DNA of 23,439 nucleotides from a virus. Positions within the stretch are counted from its first letter, which is position 1, and each line of letters starts with the position of its first letter. The notes under the pieces are model-generated. The model did not search any database. It saw only the letters and a program-made list of their open reading frames with translations, and was not told where the DNA came from. The stretch spans positions 1-23,439 of IMG/VR virus record IMGVR_UViG_3300045921_000734; one strand, 5' to 3'. Both the position numbers and the translations under genes were made by a program. Shown piece by piece: positions 1-8,022 of the stretch.

Positions 1-552
1 GACCCGCTTACCAGCGAAACCCACGTCGTCGAGTCAAAACTTGACCAGGTGTTGAAACTTGCCAAAAACACGCCAGAGTTGCGCAAGCTGTCGATTGACC
101 TCAACTGCATGATGCACGTCGGCCAAAACTTGGCTGTCGACAGCGAAAACTTTGCGCAAAACAAGTTTGAGCAAGAGCGCAGCCAACTTTACACCTTGTC
201 GCTGGTAACCAGCAAAACCCCTTACATCCGCGTGGGCGACTTTCTAAACGTCGCCGTGGAGCCCACAGCCTCGCCGTCGCCGTGGTCAGGTTACTACTAC
301 GTCGAGCGGTGCCGGCACGTGATTGACAACAGCACCTTAAACAGCAGCTTTATCTTGCGGCGCGGCGAGTTTAACAGCGCAGGCAAGCCAAACTTTAACC
401 AGGCAGAGGTCTTTAACCAGTCAGAAGGCGTGAAAAGCAGCGCGCCCGGTCAACTTTTGAACGTGTCCGCGGTGCGCAGCTCAACCAAGCTTAAAGGGTC
501 TGAGTCAGCGACGTTGAAACCCATCTTAGACCCGCAAAGCGCGGAATTTTAA
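1..552 (+). CDS. C-terminal part of a tail/baseplate hub-like protein (partial at left edge)
   Basis: The reading frame is open from base 1 to the TAA at 550-552, so the start lies outside the window. The GTG at 49 is only an internal codon. The visible 183 residues include a GYYYVERCRHVID stretch followed by SFILRRGEF. A Tyr-Tyr-Val, then His, then a beta-strand ending in Arg-Arg is typical of the C-terminal part of phage late-control-D/baseplate-hub proteins. The last 60 or so residues are polar and probably disordered. The gene converges on the next one, and the two stop codons share the TTAA at 549-552. The family call rests on pattern recognition only. Another virion beta-protein is possible. 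Confidence 0.5.
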   Translation, partial: DPLTSETHVVESKLDQVLKLAKNTPELRKLSIDLNCMMHVGQNLAVDSENFAQNKFEQERSQLYTLSLVTSKTPYIRVGDFLNVAVEPTASPSPWSGYYYVERCRHVIDNSTLNSSFILRRGEFNSAGKPNFNQAEVFNQSEGVKSSAPGQLLNVSAVRSSTKLKGSESATLKPILDPQSAEF

Positions 553-998
553 GTTTCAGGCAGCGTCTCGTAGCCGGCGTTAAAGGCAGGCGGCTGCTCG
601 TCCTTGCTAAACGCCAAGACGTCCCACTTTAACTTTGACGCGAGCTGCGCCTTAAGCACCCCGCGGCCCGTAACTGACGTGGCCTTAAACTCCAAGTAGT
701 AGCCTGAAGGCACAATGGTCAGCGTGCGTCGGCCGCCTGGCGTTAGCGTAATTGGGCTGGCTGTCAGCGATGTGCGCACGCCTGACGGGGAGCGGTCTTG
801 CGTCTGCAAGATTTGAACTGAAAAGGTGCCCTCACTCACATTTTCAAGGATAACCTGCGTGGTGTGGTCTTCAAGCGGCAACGCGGGCGGGCGCGGCGAC
901 CCCTGCACAAAAAGGCGCGCGGTCGTGTAACCAGACACCATGGGGGCGTGCACCACCGTCGTGCGCACTAAAGGAGATGGATATTCGCCTGGAAGCAT
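549..998 (-). CDS. hypothetical beta-rich protein, possibly structural
   Basis: This 149-residue protein has no family I recognise. It alternates short hydrophobic strands with polar turns (TQVILENVS, GTFSVQILQT, RRTLTIVPSGYYLEFKA). There is no signal peptide, membrane segment or cysteine. This pattern suggests a compact beta-sandwich, as in many virion decoration or tail accessory proteins, but that is inference. The ATG at 996-998 lies 18 bases after the stop of the SWIM-domain gene, so the two are probably transcribed together. The leader has TAAC and AGTACTGT just before the ATG and no Shine-Dalgarno sequence. Its stop overlaps the stop of the convergent hub-like gene. Confidence 0.7.
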   Translation of the reverse strand: MLPGEYPSPLVRTTVVHAPMVSGYTTARLFVQGSPRPPALPLEDHTTQVILENVSEGTFSVQILQTQDRSPSGVRTSLTASPITLTPGGRRTLTIVPSGYYLEFKATSVTGRGVLKAQLASKLKWDVLAFSKDEQPPAFNAGYETLPET

Positions 999-1016
999 AA
1001 CAGTACTTGTTACTGG

Positions 1017-1997
1017 TTACTCACGGCCCTCGCCGCTGACCTCGCCGCGGTCGATAGCTTCAACCTCAGCGGTGTCAAAGTCAGGGGCCTCAATGTCACT
1101 GGTTTCAGCCTCTTCCTCTTCAGCCTCTTCCTCTTCGCTGTCAAGGTTTGCTGAGATGTCCGCTAAAAAATTGCGAATCTCGCGCAACAACTTTAACGCC
1201 TCACTGGGCTCGTCTTGGCCAGGCAACGCGGGGGCTGTCGGTTGCGCCTGCGCCGAAGCCTCAAGCTCCTCGCAAAGTCTAATCTCAGTCGCGTACTTGT
1301 TCATATTCAATCTAAGTACAGAGTCACCAAGTGGCGTTGCAGGTCCTGTTGAAGGGTTTTGGCTGCCTGGCGCGTTAGGCGGCGGCGGGGGCGCGTTTGA
1401 CGGCAGCTGGCCGCGGTTGCGCTGCAAGCGCGCGGCCTGAAGCCGCGCCTCGCGGTCAAGCGCGTTGGGCGCCGGGTCAGTCCACCGGTTGTGCGCGTAA
1501 CGCGCGAGGTTGCGCAGTGTTTGGCTCGCGTCTTCAGTGCCAGAGCTAAACATGTCGTCTGACGTCAGGCCCAAGATGTAGTCGCGCAGCCGGATGATGT
1601 GCTTGCAGATGCCAGGAGTTGCCTCTGGGTTAGTAGTTCGCGGGGCGCGGTTAAGCGCGCGGTTCATGCTCTGCGCGCCTACCACGCTGGACCCGCGCTG
1701 CTTTAACGCCCACGCCCAGCGGTAGCGAAAGTCCGGGCAGGTGCAGTCAACCAAGCACTCTAAGTCCTCCAGGCGCTGCGGGCTTTTTGGCTTGAAAAAC
1801 TTAATGTAACCGTGGTGCCGCAAGCCTGTCGTGCTTGGAAACGACTTGAAGTTAAAGATGTGGTAGGCCGTGTCCTCAAAGGCCTCAATTTTCAACGGGC
1901 CGCCGCGCACGGTCTGCGACCTGGCAACACGCTTGGGCTCGGCATAGCTTAAAAGCTGCCTGAAAGTCAGCCGCTCGACCAGGTACGTTTTGCCCAT
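1017..1997 (-). CDS. SWIM zinc-finger protein with acidic C-terminal tail
   Basis: This is a 326-residue protein. Residues 83-133 contain Cys85-x-Cys87 followed, after a 43-residue spacer, by Cys131-x-His133. This CxC...CxH arrangement is the zinc-binding signature of SWIM domains, which bind DNA or proteins. The N-terminal 80 residues look globular. Residues from about 200 are low-complexity: a proline run (NAPPPPPNAPG), then a glutamate-rich tail (SEEEEAEEEEAE) encoded partly by a 15-bp tandem repeat. The ATG at 1995-1997 is preceded directly by TTTAACT and lies 2 bases after the stop of the upstream gene, so the pair is co-transcribed. The function in the phage is unknown. A DNA-binding or virion-associated role is possible. 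Confidence 0.75.
   Translation of the reverse strand: MGKTYLVERLTFRQLLSYAEPKRVARSQTVRGGPLKIEAFEDTAYHIFNFKSFPSTTGLRHHGYIKFFKPKSPQRLEDLECLVDCTCPDFRYRWAWALKQRGSSVVGAQSMNRALNRAPRTTNPEATPGICKHIIRLRDYILGLTSDDMFSSGTEDASQTLRNLARYAHNRWTDPAPNALDREARLQAARLQRNRGQLPSNAPPPPPNAPGSQNPSTGPATPLGDSVLRLNMNKYATEIRLCEELEASAQAQPTAPALPGQDEPSEALKLLREIRNFLADISANLDSEEEEAEEEEAETSDIEAPDFDTAEVEAIDRGEVSGEGRE
1106..1135. repeat. 15-bp tandem repeat, two exact copies
   Basis: The unit CAGCCTCTTCCTCTT occurs twice head to tail. It encodes part of the glutamate-rich tail of the SWIM-domain protein on the minus strand. It is a likely site of slippage length variation. Confidence 0.8.
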
Positions 1998-1999
1998 AG

Positions 2000-2581
2000 T
2001 TAAATTCCAAAGATGTCTTTGCTTCCAACTTTTTCCTTAGCCTTCACCGCCGGGCGTTCAACTTTAGCTTTCACCGTTGGGCGTTCAGTTTTAGCTTTCA
2101 CCGCCGGATTTTCAGCTTTTTGAGCTTTTGGGACGTCAGACCTGACCCAAGTTTTCTTCGTCTTGTACATGCCAAACAGCGCGACGTCGGCGTTGGTCTT
2201 GACGCTGAACGCTGGTTTTTCAAGTGAAGGTATGATTTTGACCGGGTCGGCTGGCGAGATGTTAAGGTGGTCTTCTAGCCAACTTAACTGGCTTGGCGAC
2301 AACTTGATGGGCTTGGCGCCTTTTGACAGCAAGATAAACTTGTCGTTAAGCTGAAAAAGCACCGACAAGCCGTAGTAGTTGACCAACAGGTCGATGGTCT
2401 TTGGCACGTCTTTTAAGAGTTCAGCCTTGTACGCCTCTTGCTTGCTGTAACTTGACCAGGAAGTTAAAAATGCCCGAAGTAGCTCGTTAATGCCCTTGTT
2501 CTCGCCGCCCACATACGTGATGCCGCGGCTAGTCAAGTAACCGTGCTCAAACGTGTCGATAAAAACTGCCAAATTATACAT
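2000..2581 (-). CDS. hypothetical protein with lysine-rich C-terminal repeat tail
   Basis: This 193-residue protein is not recognised. Residues 1-140 look globular (start MYNLAVFIDTFEHGYLTSRG, later LSPSQLSWLEDHLNISPADP). Residues of about 150-185 consist of near-identical nine-residue repeats of the type VKAKxERPx. This is a basic, proline-containing tail like those of histone H1-like or other nucleic-acid-binding proteins. A nucleic-acid-binding role is inference. The ATG at 2579-2581 faces the divergent ATPase gene across 33 bases, with no clear ribosome binding site. The stop at 2000-2002 sits two bases before the ATG of the SWIM gene, which implies one transcript. Confidence 0.7.
   Translation of the reverse strand: MYNLAVFIDTFEHGYLTSRGITYVGGENKGINELLRAFLTSWSSYSKQEAYKAELLKDVPKTIDLLVNYYGLSVLFQLNDKFILLSKGAKPIKLSPSQLSWLEDHLNISPADPVKIIPSLEKPAFSVKTNADVALFGMYKTKKTWVRSDVPKAQKAENPAVKAKTERPTVKAKVERPAVKAKEKVGSKDIFGI
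2046..2126. repeat. 27-bp imperfect tandem repeat, about three copies
   Basis: Units start at 2046, 2073 and 2100. The first two differ at only a few positions, and the third is more diverged. Each encodes nine residues of the lysine-rich tail of the minus-strand protein at 2000-2581. Confidence 0.75.
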
Positions 2582-2614
2582 GACTTGCCTGACTCGCCAA
2601 CTGTTCTAACTACC
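2582..2614. promoter_or_regulatory. short divergent intergenic region
   Basis: These 33 bases separate the start codons of the lysine-rich-tail gene (minus) and the ATPase gene (plus). Any promoter for either side must lie here or inside the opposing gene. I see no clear -35/-10 pair. The plus-strand side ends in TTCTAACTACC before the ATG, related to the TTAACT seen before other starts. Confidence 0.3.
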
Positions 2615-4576
2615 ATGCCAATCCGGTTAAAGCGGCTTAACTTGCGAAACTGGACCACGATCCGTGAAGCTGAACTTGACTTCCCAGAAAAAGGGCTCGT
2701 GCTGGTGGTGGGAAAAACTACCGGAAGCCACAAGCGCGAGAGCGTCGGCGCGGGCAAGACCGCGGTAGGAGAAGCGATCTCCAGGGCGCTGCTTGGGGTC
2801 GCGGGGCGCTTTGAGCTTACCGGGCACTACTGCCACGACGAGGTCAACCAAAACATGTACGTCAAGCTCGACGCTGACTGCGACGGCACGCCGCTCTGCG
2901 TCGAGCTCGGCTACAAGTGCCGCGAGCTCTCTAAGACGGGCGAGGGGTTAAAGTTTACCTACGGCAAGACTGAGATCTGCCGGGCGCGCGTCAGCGACAC
3001 CCGGGCTGAACTTTGCAAGCTAGTGGGAATTACCCCAGAACTAGCCGAGTGGACGGTCTTCCTTGACGGCCAAAAGTTAGACTTTAACCGCATGTCGCAA
3101 CGGTCAGCGGTCGAGCTTTTGATGACCGCGCTGCAACAGCCGCCGTGGTCGCAGTACCACGAGCGGTCTAAGCGCGCGCTGGCCAACTTCAAGCGCGACT
3201 GCGACCGCGCGCAGGTCACGCACGAGGAAGCCCAGCGCGCCATGCAGGCGCTGGAAGCCAATGTCAACTTGGCTAAAAAGGACTACGACGCCGCGCTCGC
3301 TAAGTTCAACAACCAGCAGCGCGACTTCGAGCTTAAGCTGGCAGAGGCCCAAAAGTTAGCGCTTGAGCTCAAGGCGCAGCTTAACGCCGCCGAGTTGCAA
3401 CGCCAAAAGCTCGAGCTTGAGGCCAGGCGCCTGGAAGAAGCGTCAGCTGAAGCCCGCCAGCAACTTGAAGCAGCGCAGCGCGCGCTTGAGCGAAAAGTAT
3501 TTCAAGCCAGGCACTTTCGCCAGCTCCGGGCGGCCAAGCTTAAGGAGTTGGCTGACAAGCTAAGGTCAACAGAGTCAGAGCTCTTAAAGCTGAAGACGCA
3601 GCCCCTCGTGTGCCCCAAGTGCGGCCGGCCGCTCGACCAACCGCACCGCGAGGCTGAACTTAACGAGACCGCGGCAAAGCTCAGCGAGCTTAACGCTGAC
3701 CTGGACAAGTTCAAGGCGCTGGCCGCTGAAGTCGAGCAAGATGAAAAACTTTACCAGCGCCAGCTTGCCGAGCTTGACCAGCGCCTAAAGGCACAAGGGG
3801 CGCAGGCGCAACTCCGCAAGCTCCACGCCGACCGGCAAAACTTAGACCTGTCAACCCGCGCGCTGCAGCGCAAACTTGACGCGCAAGCGCTGCTGGTCCA
3901 ACAGCTGAAGCAAGGTCCTGACCGCAGCGAGCTTGAGCGCAAGGCTGCCGTCCTAGCCGAGCGCCAGGCCGCGCTCGCCAGCGCCCAGGCGCGCGTCAAG
4001 GACACCGCCCAGGCGCTGGTCGAAGCCGGCGAGGCCGTCAAGGTTGTGGACTACTTGAACACGGCGTTCAGCCCGGTAGGCATCCCAAATTTGGTGCTCA
4101 CCACCTGCATCGCGCCGTTAAACCACGTCGCCAGGAAGCTCAGCAACCTGGTGTCAGATGGGTCGATCAAGGTCACCTACAAGACCAGCCGGACACTGGT
4201 CTCAGGCGAAGAGCGGCCTGACCTGGACATCGAGGTGGCCAACCAGACCGGCGCCAAGCGCCTCAAGGGAAGCTCAAAGGGCGAGACTGGCCAGATTAAC
4301 CTGCTGGTGGCTGAAACCCTTGCCGAGGTCGGCGGGGTAGCCGCGCGCGTCGCCTACCGCTGGTACGACGAGGTAGCCAACTCGCAAGACCCAGTGGTGC
4401 GCCAGTGCGTCTTCAGCTACTTGAAAGACCTGGCCAACAGCCTAAACATCTTAATCTTCCTAGTTGACCACCACCCGGAGGCCGCGCAGTACGCTGACCA
4501 CTTTTTGGTGGTCCAAAAGGTAGCTGAAAAGACGTCTACGGTCTTTTGGGCTAAAAACGCGCTTGAAGTTGGCTAA
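2615..4576 (+). CDS. SbcC/Rad50-like (phage gp46-type) recombination ATPase
   Basis: This 653-residue protein is the ATPase half of a nuclease complex that processes DNA ends for recombination and replication. It has an N-terminal nucleotide-binding lobe with P-loop VGAGKT at residues 44-49. It is preceded by the GKTTGSHKRES stretch where related phage proteins have a GKN-type sequence. Long charged coiled coils span about 185-470 and are broken by a zinc hook, Cys333-Pro-Lys-Cys336-Gly-Arg. The signature region SKGETGQ is at 554-560. Walker B ends in Asp585-Glu586, followed by LVDHH at 616-620. I chose the ATG at 2615 because residues after it match the family start (MPIRLKRLNLRNW). An earlier in-frame ATG at 2543 lies inside the divergent gene. 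The Mre11/gp47 nuclease partner is not in the window. Confidence 0.92.
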   Translation: MPIRLKRLNLRNWTTIREAELDFPEKGLVLVVGKTTGSHKRESVGAGKTAVGEAISRALLGVAGRFELTGHYCHDEVNQNMYVKLDADCDGTPLCVELGYKCRELSKTGEGLKFTYGKTEICRARVSDTRAELCKLVGITPELAEWTVFLDGQKLDFNRMSQRSAVELLMTALQQPPWSQYHERSKRALANFKRDCDRAQVTHEEAQRAMQALEANVNLAKKDYDAALAKFNNQQRDFELKLAEAQKLALELKAQLNAAELQRQKLELEARRLEEASAEARQQLEAAQRALERKVFQARHFRQLRAAKLKELADKLRSTESELLKLKTQPLVCPKCGRPLDQPHREAELNETAAKLSELNADLDKFKALAAEVEQDEKLYQRQLAELDQRLKAQGAQAQLRKLHADRQNLDLSTRALQRKLDAQALLVQQLKQGPDRSELERKAAVLAERQAALASAQARVKDTAQALVEAGEAVKVVDYLNTAFSPVGIPNLVLTTCIAPLNHVARKLSNLVSDGSIKVTYKTSRTLVSGEERPDLDIEVANQTGAKRLKGSSKGETGQINLLVAETLAEVGGVAARVAYRWYDEVANSQDPVVRQCVFSYLKDLANSLNILIFLVDHHPEAAQYADHFLVVQKVAEKTSTVFWAKNALEVG

Positions 4577-4754
4577 ACCCTGGCTTCTTAGCCGCCAACT
4601 TGTACTTTACCGGTGACTTGCGGGCTTTAGGCGCCAAGATCAGCTCGTTAATCCCGCGCAGCCAGCCGCAGTACACCTTGCGCGCCTCAGCCTCAAGCCC
4701 CTGCAGCTTCAGGGACTCTAAGAGTTCCTGCTGATATGCATTTAATTCGCGCAT
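4551..4754 (-). CDS. small hypothetical protein
   Basis: This 67-residue protein has an amphipathic first half (ELNAYQQELLESLKLQGLEAEARKVY) and a basic second half (APKARKSPVKYKLAAKK). I do not recognise a family. The ATG lies inside a perfect 30-bp palindrome, in the context GTTAACACATG. Its last 26 bases overlap the end of the convergent ATPase gene. It reads like a real protein rather than a shadow, because its helix is well formed and the region has no other gene. It could be the last gene of the minus-strand virion block, downstream of the gene at 4798-5622. Confidence 0.6.
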   Translation of the reverse strand: MRELNAYQQELLESLKLQGLEAEARKVYCGWLRGINELILAPKARKSPVKYKLAAKKPGFSQLQARF

Positions 4755-4777
4755 GTGTTAACGTTAACACATGCGCG
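4748..4777. promoter_or_regulatory. perfect 30-bp palindrome containing a start codon
   Basis: The sequence is a perfect inverted repeat with no spacer, centred between 4762 and 4763. The half site is CGCGCATGTGTTAAC. It contains two abutting GTTAAC hexamers. Both strands therefore read GTTAACACATGCGCG. On the minus strand this ATG starts the gene at 4551-4754. On the plus strand it opens only an 11-codon frame. No T-run follows the palindrome in either direction, so a protein-binding operator or a hairpin at the start codon is more likely than a terminator. Confidence 0.75.
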
Positions 4778-4797
4778 TAAAAAAGTACAACAAAAAG

Positions 4798-5622
4798 TTA
4801 GGTTAAAAACCCCTTGTAGCTTGCCTTGTTGACCAGCTTGTAGGTGTTAAACAGCTGATTTTTAACATCGTCGGCCATCGCCGACACCGTCACCTGGTTG
4901 CTCCAGGTGTTCGAGTGGCACGGGCGGTGGACAAAGGTAAAGCTGGCCTCAAGCATTGTGGGCAAGTTGTAGTAATCTTCGCCCGACAGCCACGGCCCGT
5001 GCAGCTTCGTCGTGACGTCAGTAATGTACCCGACACAGCTGATGCCCGGCATGTCCGACCCCACGTAGATGAGGTCTAAGAAGACCGTGGGTGGCGGGTA
5101 GGTGTTGCCGCCGTCGTAGGAAAATTGAAACTTGCGCGACTCCACGTCGTCGCTGACGTCCACGCTGCCGCGCTCTAAGTTTGGCTCGCCAGTGCTGGAC
5201 TCCTTGACGGTAACCTTGTTGACCTCAGTCTTAGCCTGGCCGATGGGCAGCACCAGCGCCTGAAGTTTAGCCGCCACGTCTAAGAGGGTCAGCGCGCCGT
5301 CAGGGCAATACTCGTGGTCAAAGGCGTGGAGCTTAAATGAAAACGGGATTTGCAGCGGGTCAGTGTACTGGTACCAAGCCAGCGCCCCGTCAGGCGAGGT
5401 AAAAAGCGAGCGCGTGACATACGAGGCGCGCCGCACCAGGTCAATCGAGTCGGGCATCGCCGGGAAGTTAATGATTATCGCGTGCTTTAACGGCGGCTGG
5501 TTAGACAGCAGCGCCGTCACGTCGCGGTTGACCAGGTCGGTGAGCGTGACTAAGCTGCCTGACACCGCGGGGCGCGGCGCCTTGGACGCGCGGGTGTAGA
5601 TTTGGTTAAGGGTGCGCGGCAT
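4798..5622 (-). CDS. tail/baseplate protein downstream of the tape measure gene
   Basis: This 274-residue protein begins with a basic segment and then has a region (IINFPAMPDSIDLVRRASYV, later DPLQIPFSFKLHAFDH and LLDVAAKLQALVLPIG) that resembles proteins encoded just after tape measure genes in many phages. Those proteins join the tail tube to the baseplate. The stretch PPPTVFLDLIYVG and the C-terminal MLEASFTFVHRP continue a beta-rich fold. No catalytic motif is visible. The ATG lies just after the tape measure stop, with 3 bases between, so translation is probably coupled. The call is supported by position and texture and not by a unique motif. Confidence 0.65.
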   Translation of the reverse strand: MPRTLNQIYTRASKAPRPAVSGSLVTLTDLVNRDVTALLSNQPPLKHAIIINFPAMPDSIDLVRRASYVTRSLFTSPDGALAWYQYTDPLQIPFSFKLHAFDHEYCPDGALTLLDVAAKLQALVLPIGQAKTEVNKVTVKESSTGEPNLERGSVDVSDDVESRKFQFSYDGGNTYPPPTVFLDLIYVGSDMPGISCVGYITDVTTKLHGPWLSGEDYYNLPTMLEASFTFVHRPCHSNTWSNQVTVSAMADDVKNQLFNTYKLVNKASYKGFLT

Positions 5623-5625
5623 AAG

Positions 5626-8022
5626 CTAATACCATTTTAAGCCTGACGGCGCCCAAGCGCCGTATCCTAACGTGTGTTTTACCTCATCGCGCCGGGCCTC
5701 TTCATCACGTTTTTGATTTTCATCCCGGATATTCTTGTTCATCTTGGCTAATGTCTCATTAAGCTGCTTCATGACGTCAACAAACGCCGCGTAAGTATTG
5801 GCCTTTTCTATGTCAGGCTTGCCGTGCTTGTCTAACACGTCGCGGATAAACTGCTGGTTAACTTCCTTGCCAGCTTCTTTAAGCGCGCGTGAAAATCTCA
5901 GGATAACTTCTTGGCGCTCTTCATTGCTCTGAGCCTTCTTAAGTCTTTCCTCGACAAGGTTGATAATTTCATTGGAACGCCCCTTCAGCGCAAGTTTTGT
6001 AAATTCCTTCGTGTAGGCGGCCTCTAAGTTTTTATTTACCTGGTTCAAGCCCTGCATGGACTTAAACTCAATGTCAAGCGCCTTTTGCCACTTTGAAATT
6101 TCGCGGTTAATCAAGGTGCCGGCAATTGCCGCGGCAATCCCAATCACTGACGCGCCCAGCAGCGACCTTAGCGAGATAAATTGGCGCAGCCACGGCCCCA
6201 GCCGGCTTATCGCGGACGACAGGTCCTTTAAGTTCGCCTCTAACTTCGACCCCAGCGACGTTAACACTGACTTTAATGACAGCGACCTTAGCCACGCGTC
6301 AGCCGACTTTACCCAGGCGCCGAAGGGCTTAAGCCCCTGTTCGATCGCGCCCACGAGCGTGCCTGCCTTTTTGCCTTTTACAGCGTCAGGAAAAGGCAGC
6401 TCAAGCTGACCTGGCACGCCGAGCCCAGGGACCTTGGCGCCGCGGCCCTTTTCTAACAGCGTGTTGACCAGCGTCTGCTTTGCCATCTGAGCCAGTTGCC
6501 GCGTCAAGATAAACACGCCCGCGGCGGCCGCCGCCAGCTGCTTGATAAACATCGGCAGGTAGACGATGGCCAAAGTCTGCACGATAAACATCAGCGGCTT
6601 GGACGCGCTGACCCGCTTGATCAGCTCGCTGATGACGCTTATCACCGGGGTAAGCAGCTTCAAGATGGGCGTCAGCACCTGGCCCGCAAACAGCGTGAGC
6701 GAGTTGGCAAGCTGCCGCAGCGACTGCAAGGTCTCCTTAGACTGGTCTTGAAACTTCTTGCGCAAGCTAAGCTCCTCGTTAGCCTGCTTCTGCTGCGTGG
6801 CGATCGCCTGGTTCAAGCGCCCGAGCGTGTTGATGTCTAACCCCATGACCTCGCCCAGCTGGCGCAACGCCAGCGTCCGCGAGGCGTTGTCCATGCCGCC
6901 AGTCACCCGCTCGACAAAGTCAGACAACCCCTTGACTAGCTTTTCCGCGCCGGCCTCGGTGCTTAGCTCCTCTGGGCTCACCCCCAGCATCTGGGAGACG
7001 CCCATGCCCTCGATGGTCGTGGCCGCGCGCTTGTAAAATTCGGTCAAGTCGCCTGCCGCGCCGGTAAGCTGGTATAAGTTACCCTCGATGTTCGTCAGGT
7101 ACTTGGCCACGTCGCCTATCCCGGCGGCCTGGCCGGGGCGCATGAAGGCAAAGGCCCGCGCGAGGTTGGCCGAGAGCCGCGCGGCCTCGCGCGCGGACAG
7201 CGCCGTCTGCTCGGCCACGCGCGCCACGTTGTCGGCCACCTTTTCCGTGTTGACCCCCAGCACGCCGAATGACGCCACGAGCTCCGCGGCGTCGTCGGCG
7301 CTCATCCCGTAGGTCTTCTGCAGCAGCAGCGCGGTCTTGACCTCGCGCTCAAGGTTCCCCGTCAAGTCGCGCCCGCGCGCCACCAGCGCTTCAATGGTGC
7401 TGGCCGTCTCGTGCATGGACGCCCCGATGTCGCGCGCGGCCGCCAGCGACTGGCCAAAGATCAGGCCGCGGTCGCGCGACCGCGCCTCGGCCAACACCGC
7501 GTTGATGTTTGTCCAGAGCGACGCCGCGCGGCGCAGCAGCTCCACGTAGCCCGCAAACTTCCACGTCAGCTGGCTGTGCAGCTTGTTGTACTGGTCTACG
7601 GCCGCGTTGCGCAGGTGCTCTAACTTTAAGACGCTGTCAAGCTTGCTTAACTCTTGCTCGTACTGGTTAATGCGCTCCTTTACGATGGCCAACTCGGCGT
7701 TGCCAATTAACCGCTGCTGCGCGACAAAAGTTTCAAACTCTGCCTTGAGCAAGTCCTTTTGGCGCTGCAATTTTTCGACGTCGCGCTTGAACGGCTCCTC
7801 AGCCAGCTCCTTTAACTTGTTAAGCGCCGAGACGGCTTGCTGGCCAAATTGGGTGCGAAAAACTAAAAAGCCACTGGCAAGCTTGGAGATGCTGCTGATC
7901 ACCCGGTTGGTCATGTCCCACTGCTGCGCGATGATCGCCGAGTCGCGGCGGGTTTGCGCGAGCAGGTTGTTAATGCCAACTAGGTTTCGGACAGCATCTT
8001 CAATCGCCGTGGCTTGTGGCAT
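5626..8022 (-). CDS. tape measure protein
   Basis: This 798-residue protein sets tail length and lines the tail tube before DNA ejection. It is largely helical. A coiled-coil stretch covers about 65-180, and an Ala-rich helical domain covers 195-450 (YGMSADDAAELVASFGVLGV is typical of tape measure proteins). Two hydrophobic segments lie near 477-507 (MFIVQTLAIVYLP, AAAAAGVFIL) and 620-638 (LLGASVIGIAAAIAGTLI). A charged C-terminus follows. Size, hydrophobic segments and position before a baseplate-type gene all agree. The ATG at 8020-8022 follows the TAG of the small basic gene by 2 bases, with AGGAAG about ten bases upstream as a possible weak ribosome binding site. Confidence 0.9.
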   Translation of the reverse strand: MPQATAIEDAVRNLVGINNLLAQTRRDSAIIAQQWDMTNRVISSISKLASGFLVFRTQFGQQAVSALNKLKELAEEPFKRDVEKLQRQKDLLKAEFETFVAQQRLIGNAELAIVKERINQYEQELSKLDSVLKLEHLRNAAVDQYNKLHSQLTWKFAGYVELLRRAASLWTNINAVLAEARSRDRGLIFGQSLAAARDIGASMHETASTIEALVARGRDLTGNLEREVKTALLLQKTYGMSADDAAELVASFGVLGVNTEKVADNVARVAEQTALSAREAARLSANLARAFAFMRPGQAAGIGDVAKYLTNIEGNLYQLTGAAGDLTEFYKRAATTIEGMGVSQMLGVSPEELSTEAGAEKLVKGLSDFVERVTGGMDNASRTLALRQLGEVMGLDINTLGRLNQAIATQQKQANEELSLRKKFQDQSKETLQSLRQLANSLTLFAGQVLTPILKLLTPVISVISELIKRVSASKPLMFIVQTLAIVYLPMFIKQLAAAAAGVFILTRQLAQMAKQTLVNTLLEKGRGAKVPGLGVPGQLELPFPDAVKGKKAGTLVGAIEQGLKPFGAWVKSADAWLRSLSLKSVLTSLGSKLEANLKDLSSAISRLGPWLRQFISLRSLLGASVIGIAAAIAGTLINREISKWQKALDIEFKSMQGLNQVNKNLEAAYTKEFTKLALKGRSNEIINLVEERLKKAQSNEERQEVILRFSRALKEAGKEVNQQFIRDVLDKHGKPDIEKANTYAAFVDVMKQLNETLAKMNKNIRDENQKRDEEARRDEVKHTLGYGAWAPSGLKWY

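Noticed and set aside
940-1440. Plus-strand open frame opposite the SWIM-domain gene
   Set aside because: It is a serine and glycine-rich shadow of the acidic tail, with no domain texture.
2543-2614. Extended N-terminus of the ATPase gene from the ATG at 2543
   Set aside because: It would run through the divergent gene's start region, and the family similarity begins at the ATG at 2615.
4748-4777. Palindrome as an intrinsic terminator
   Set aside because: No T-run follows the stem in either direction, unlike the clear terminator at 9153-9186.
4771-4806. Eleven-codon plus-strand frame from the palindrome's second ATG
   Set aside because: It is too short and probably a by-product of the palindrome symmetry.
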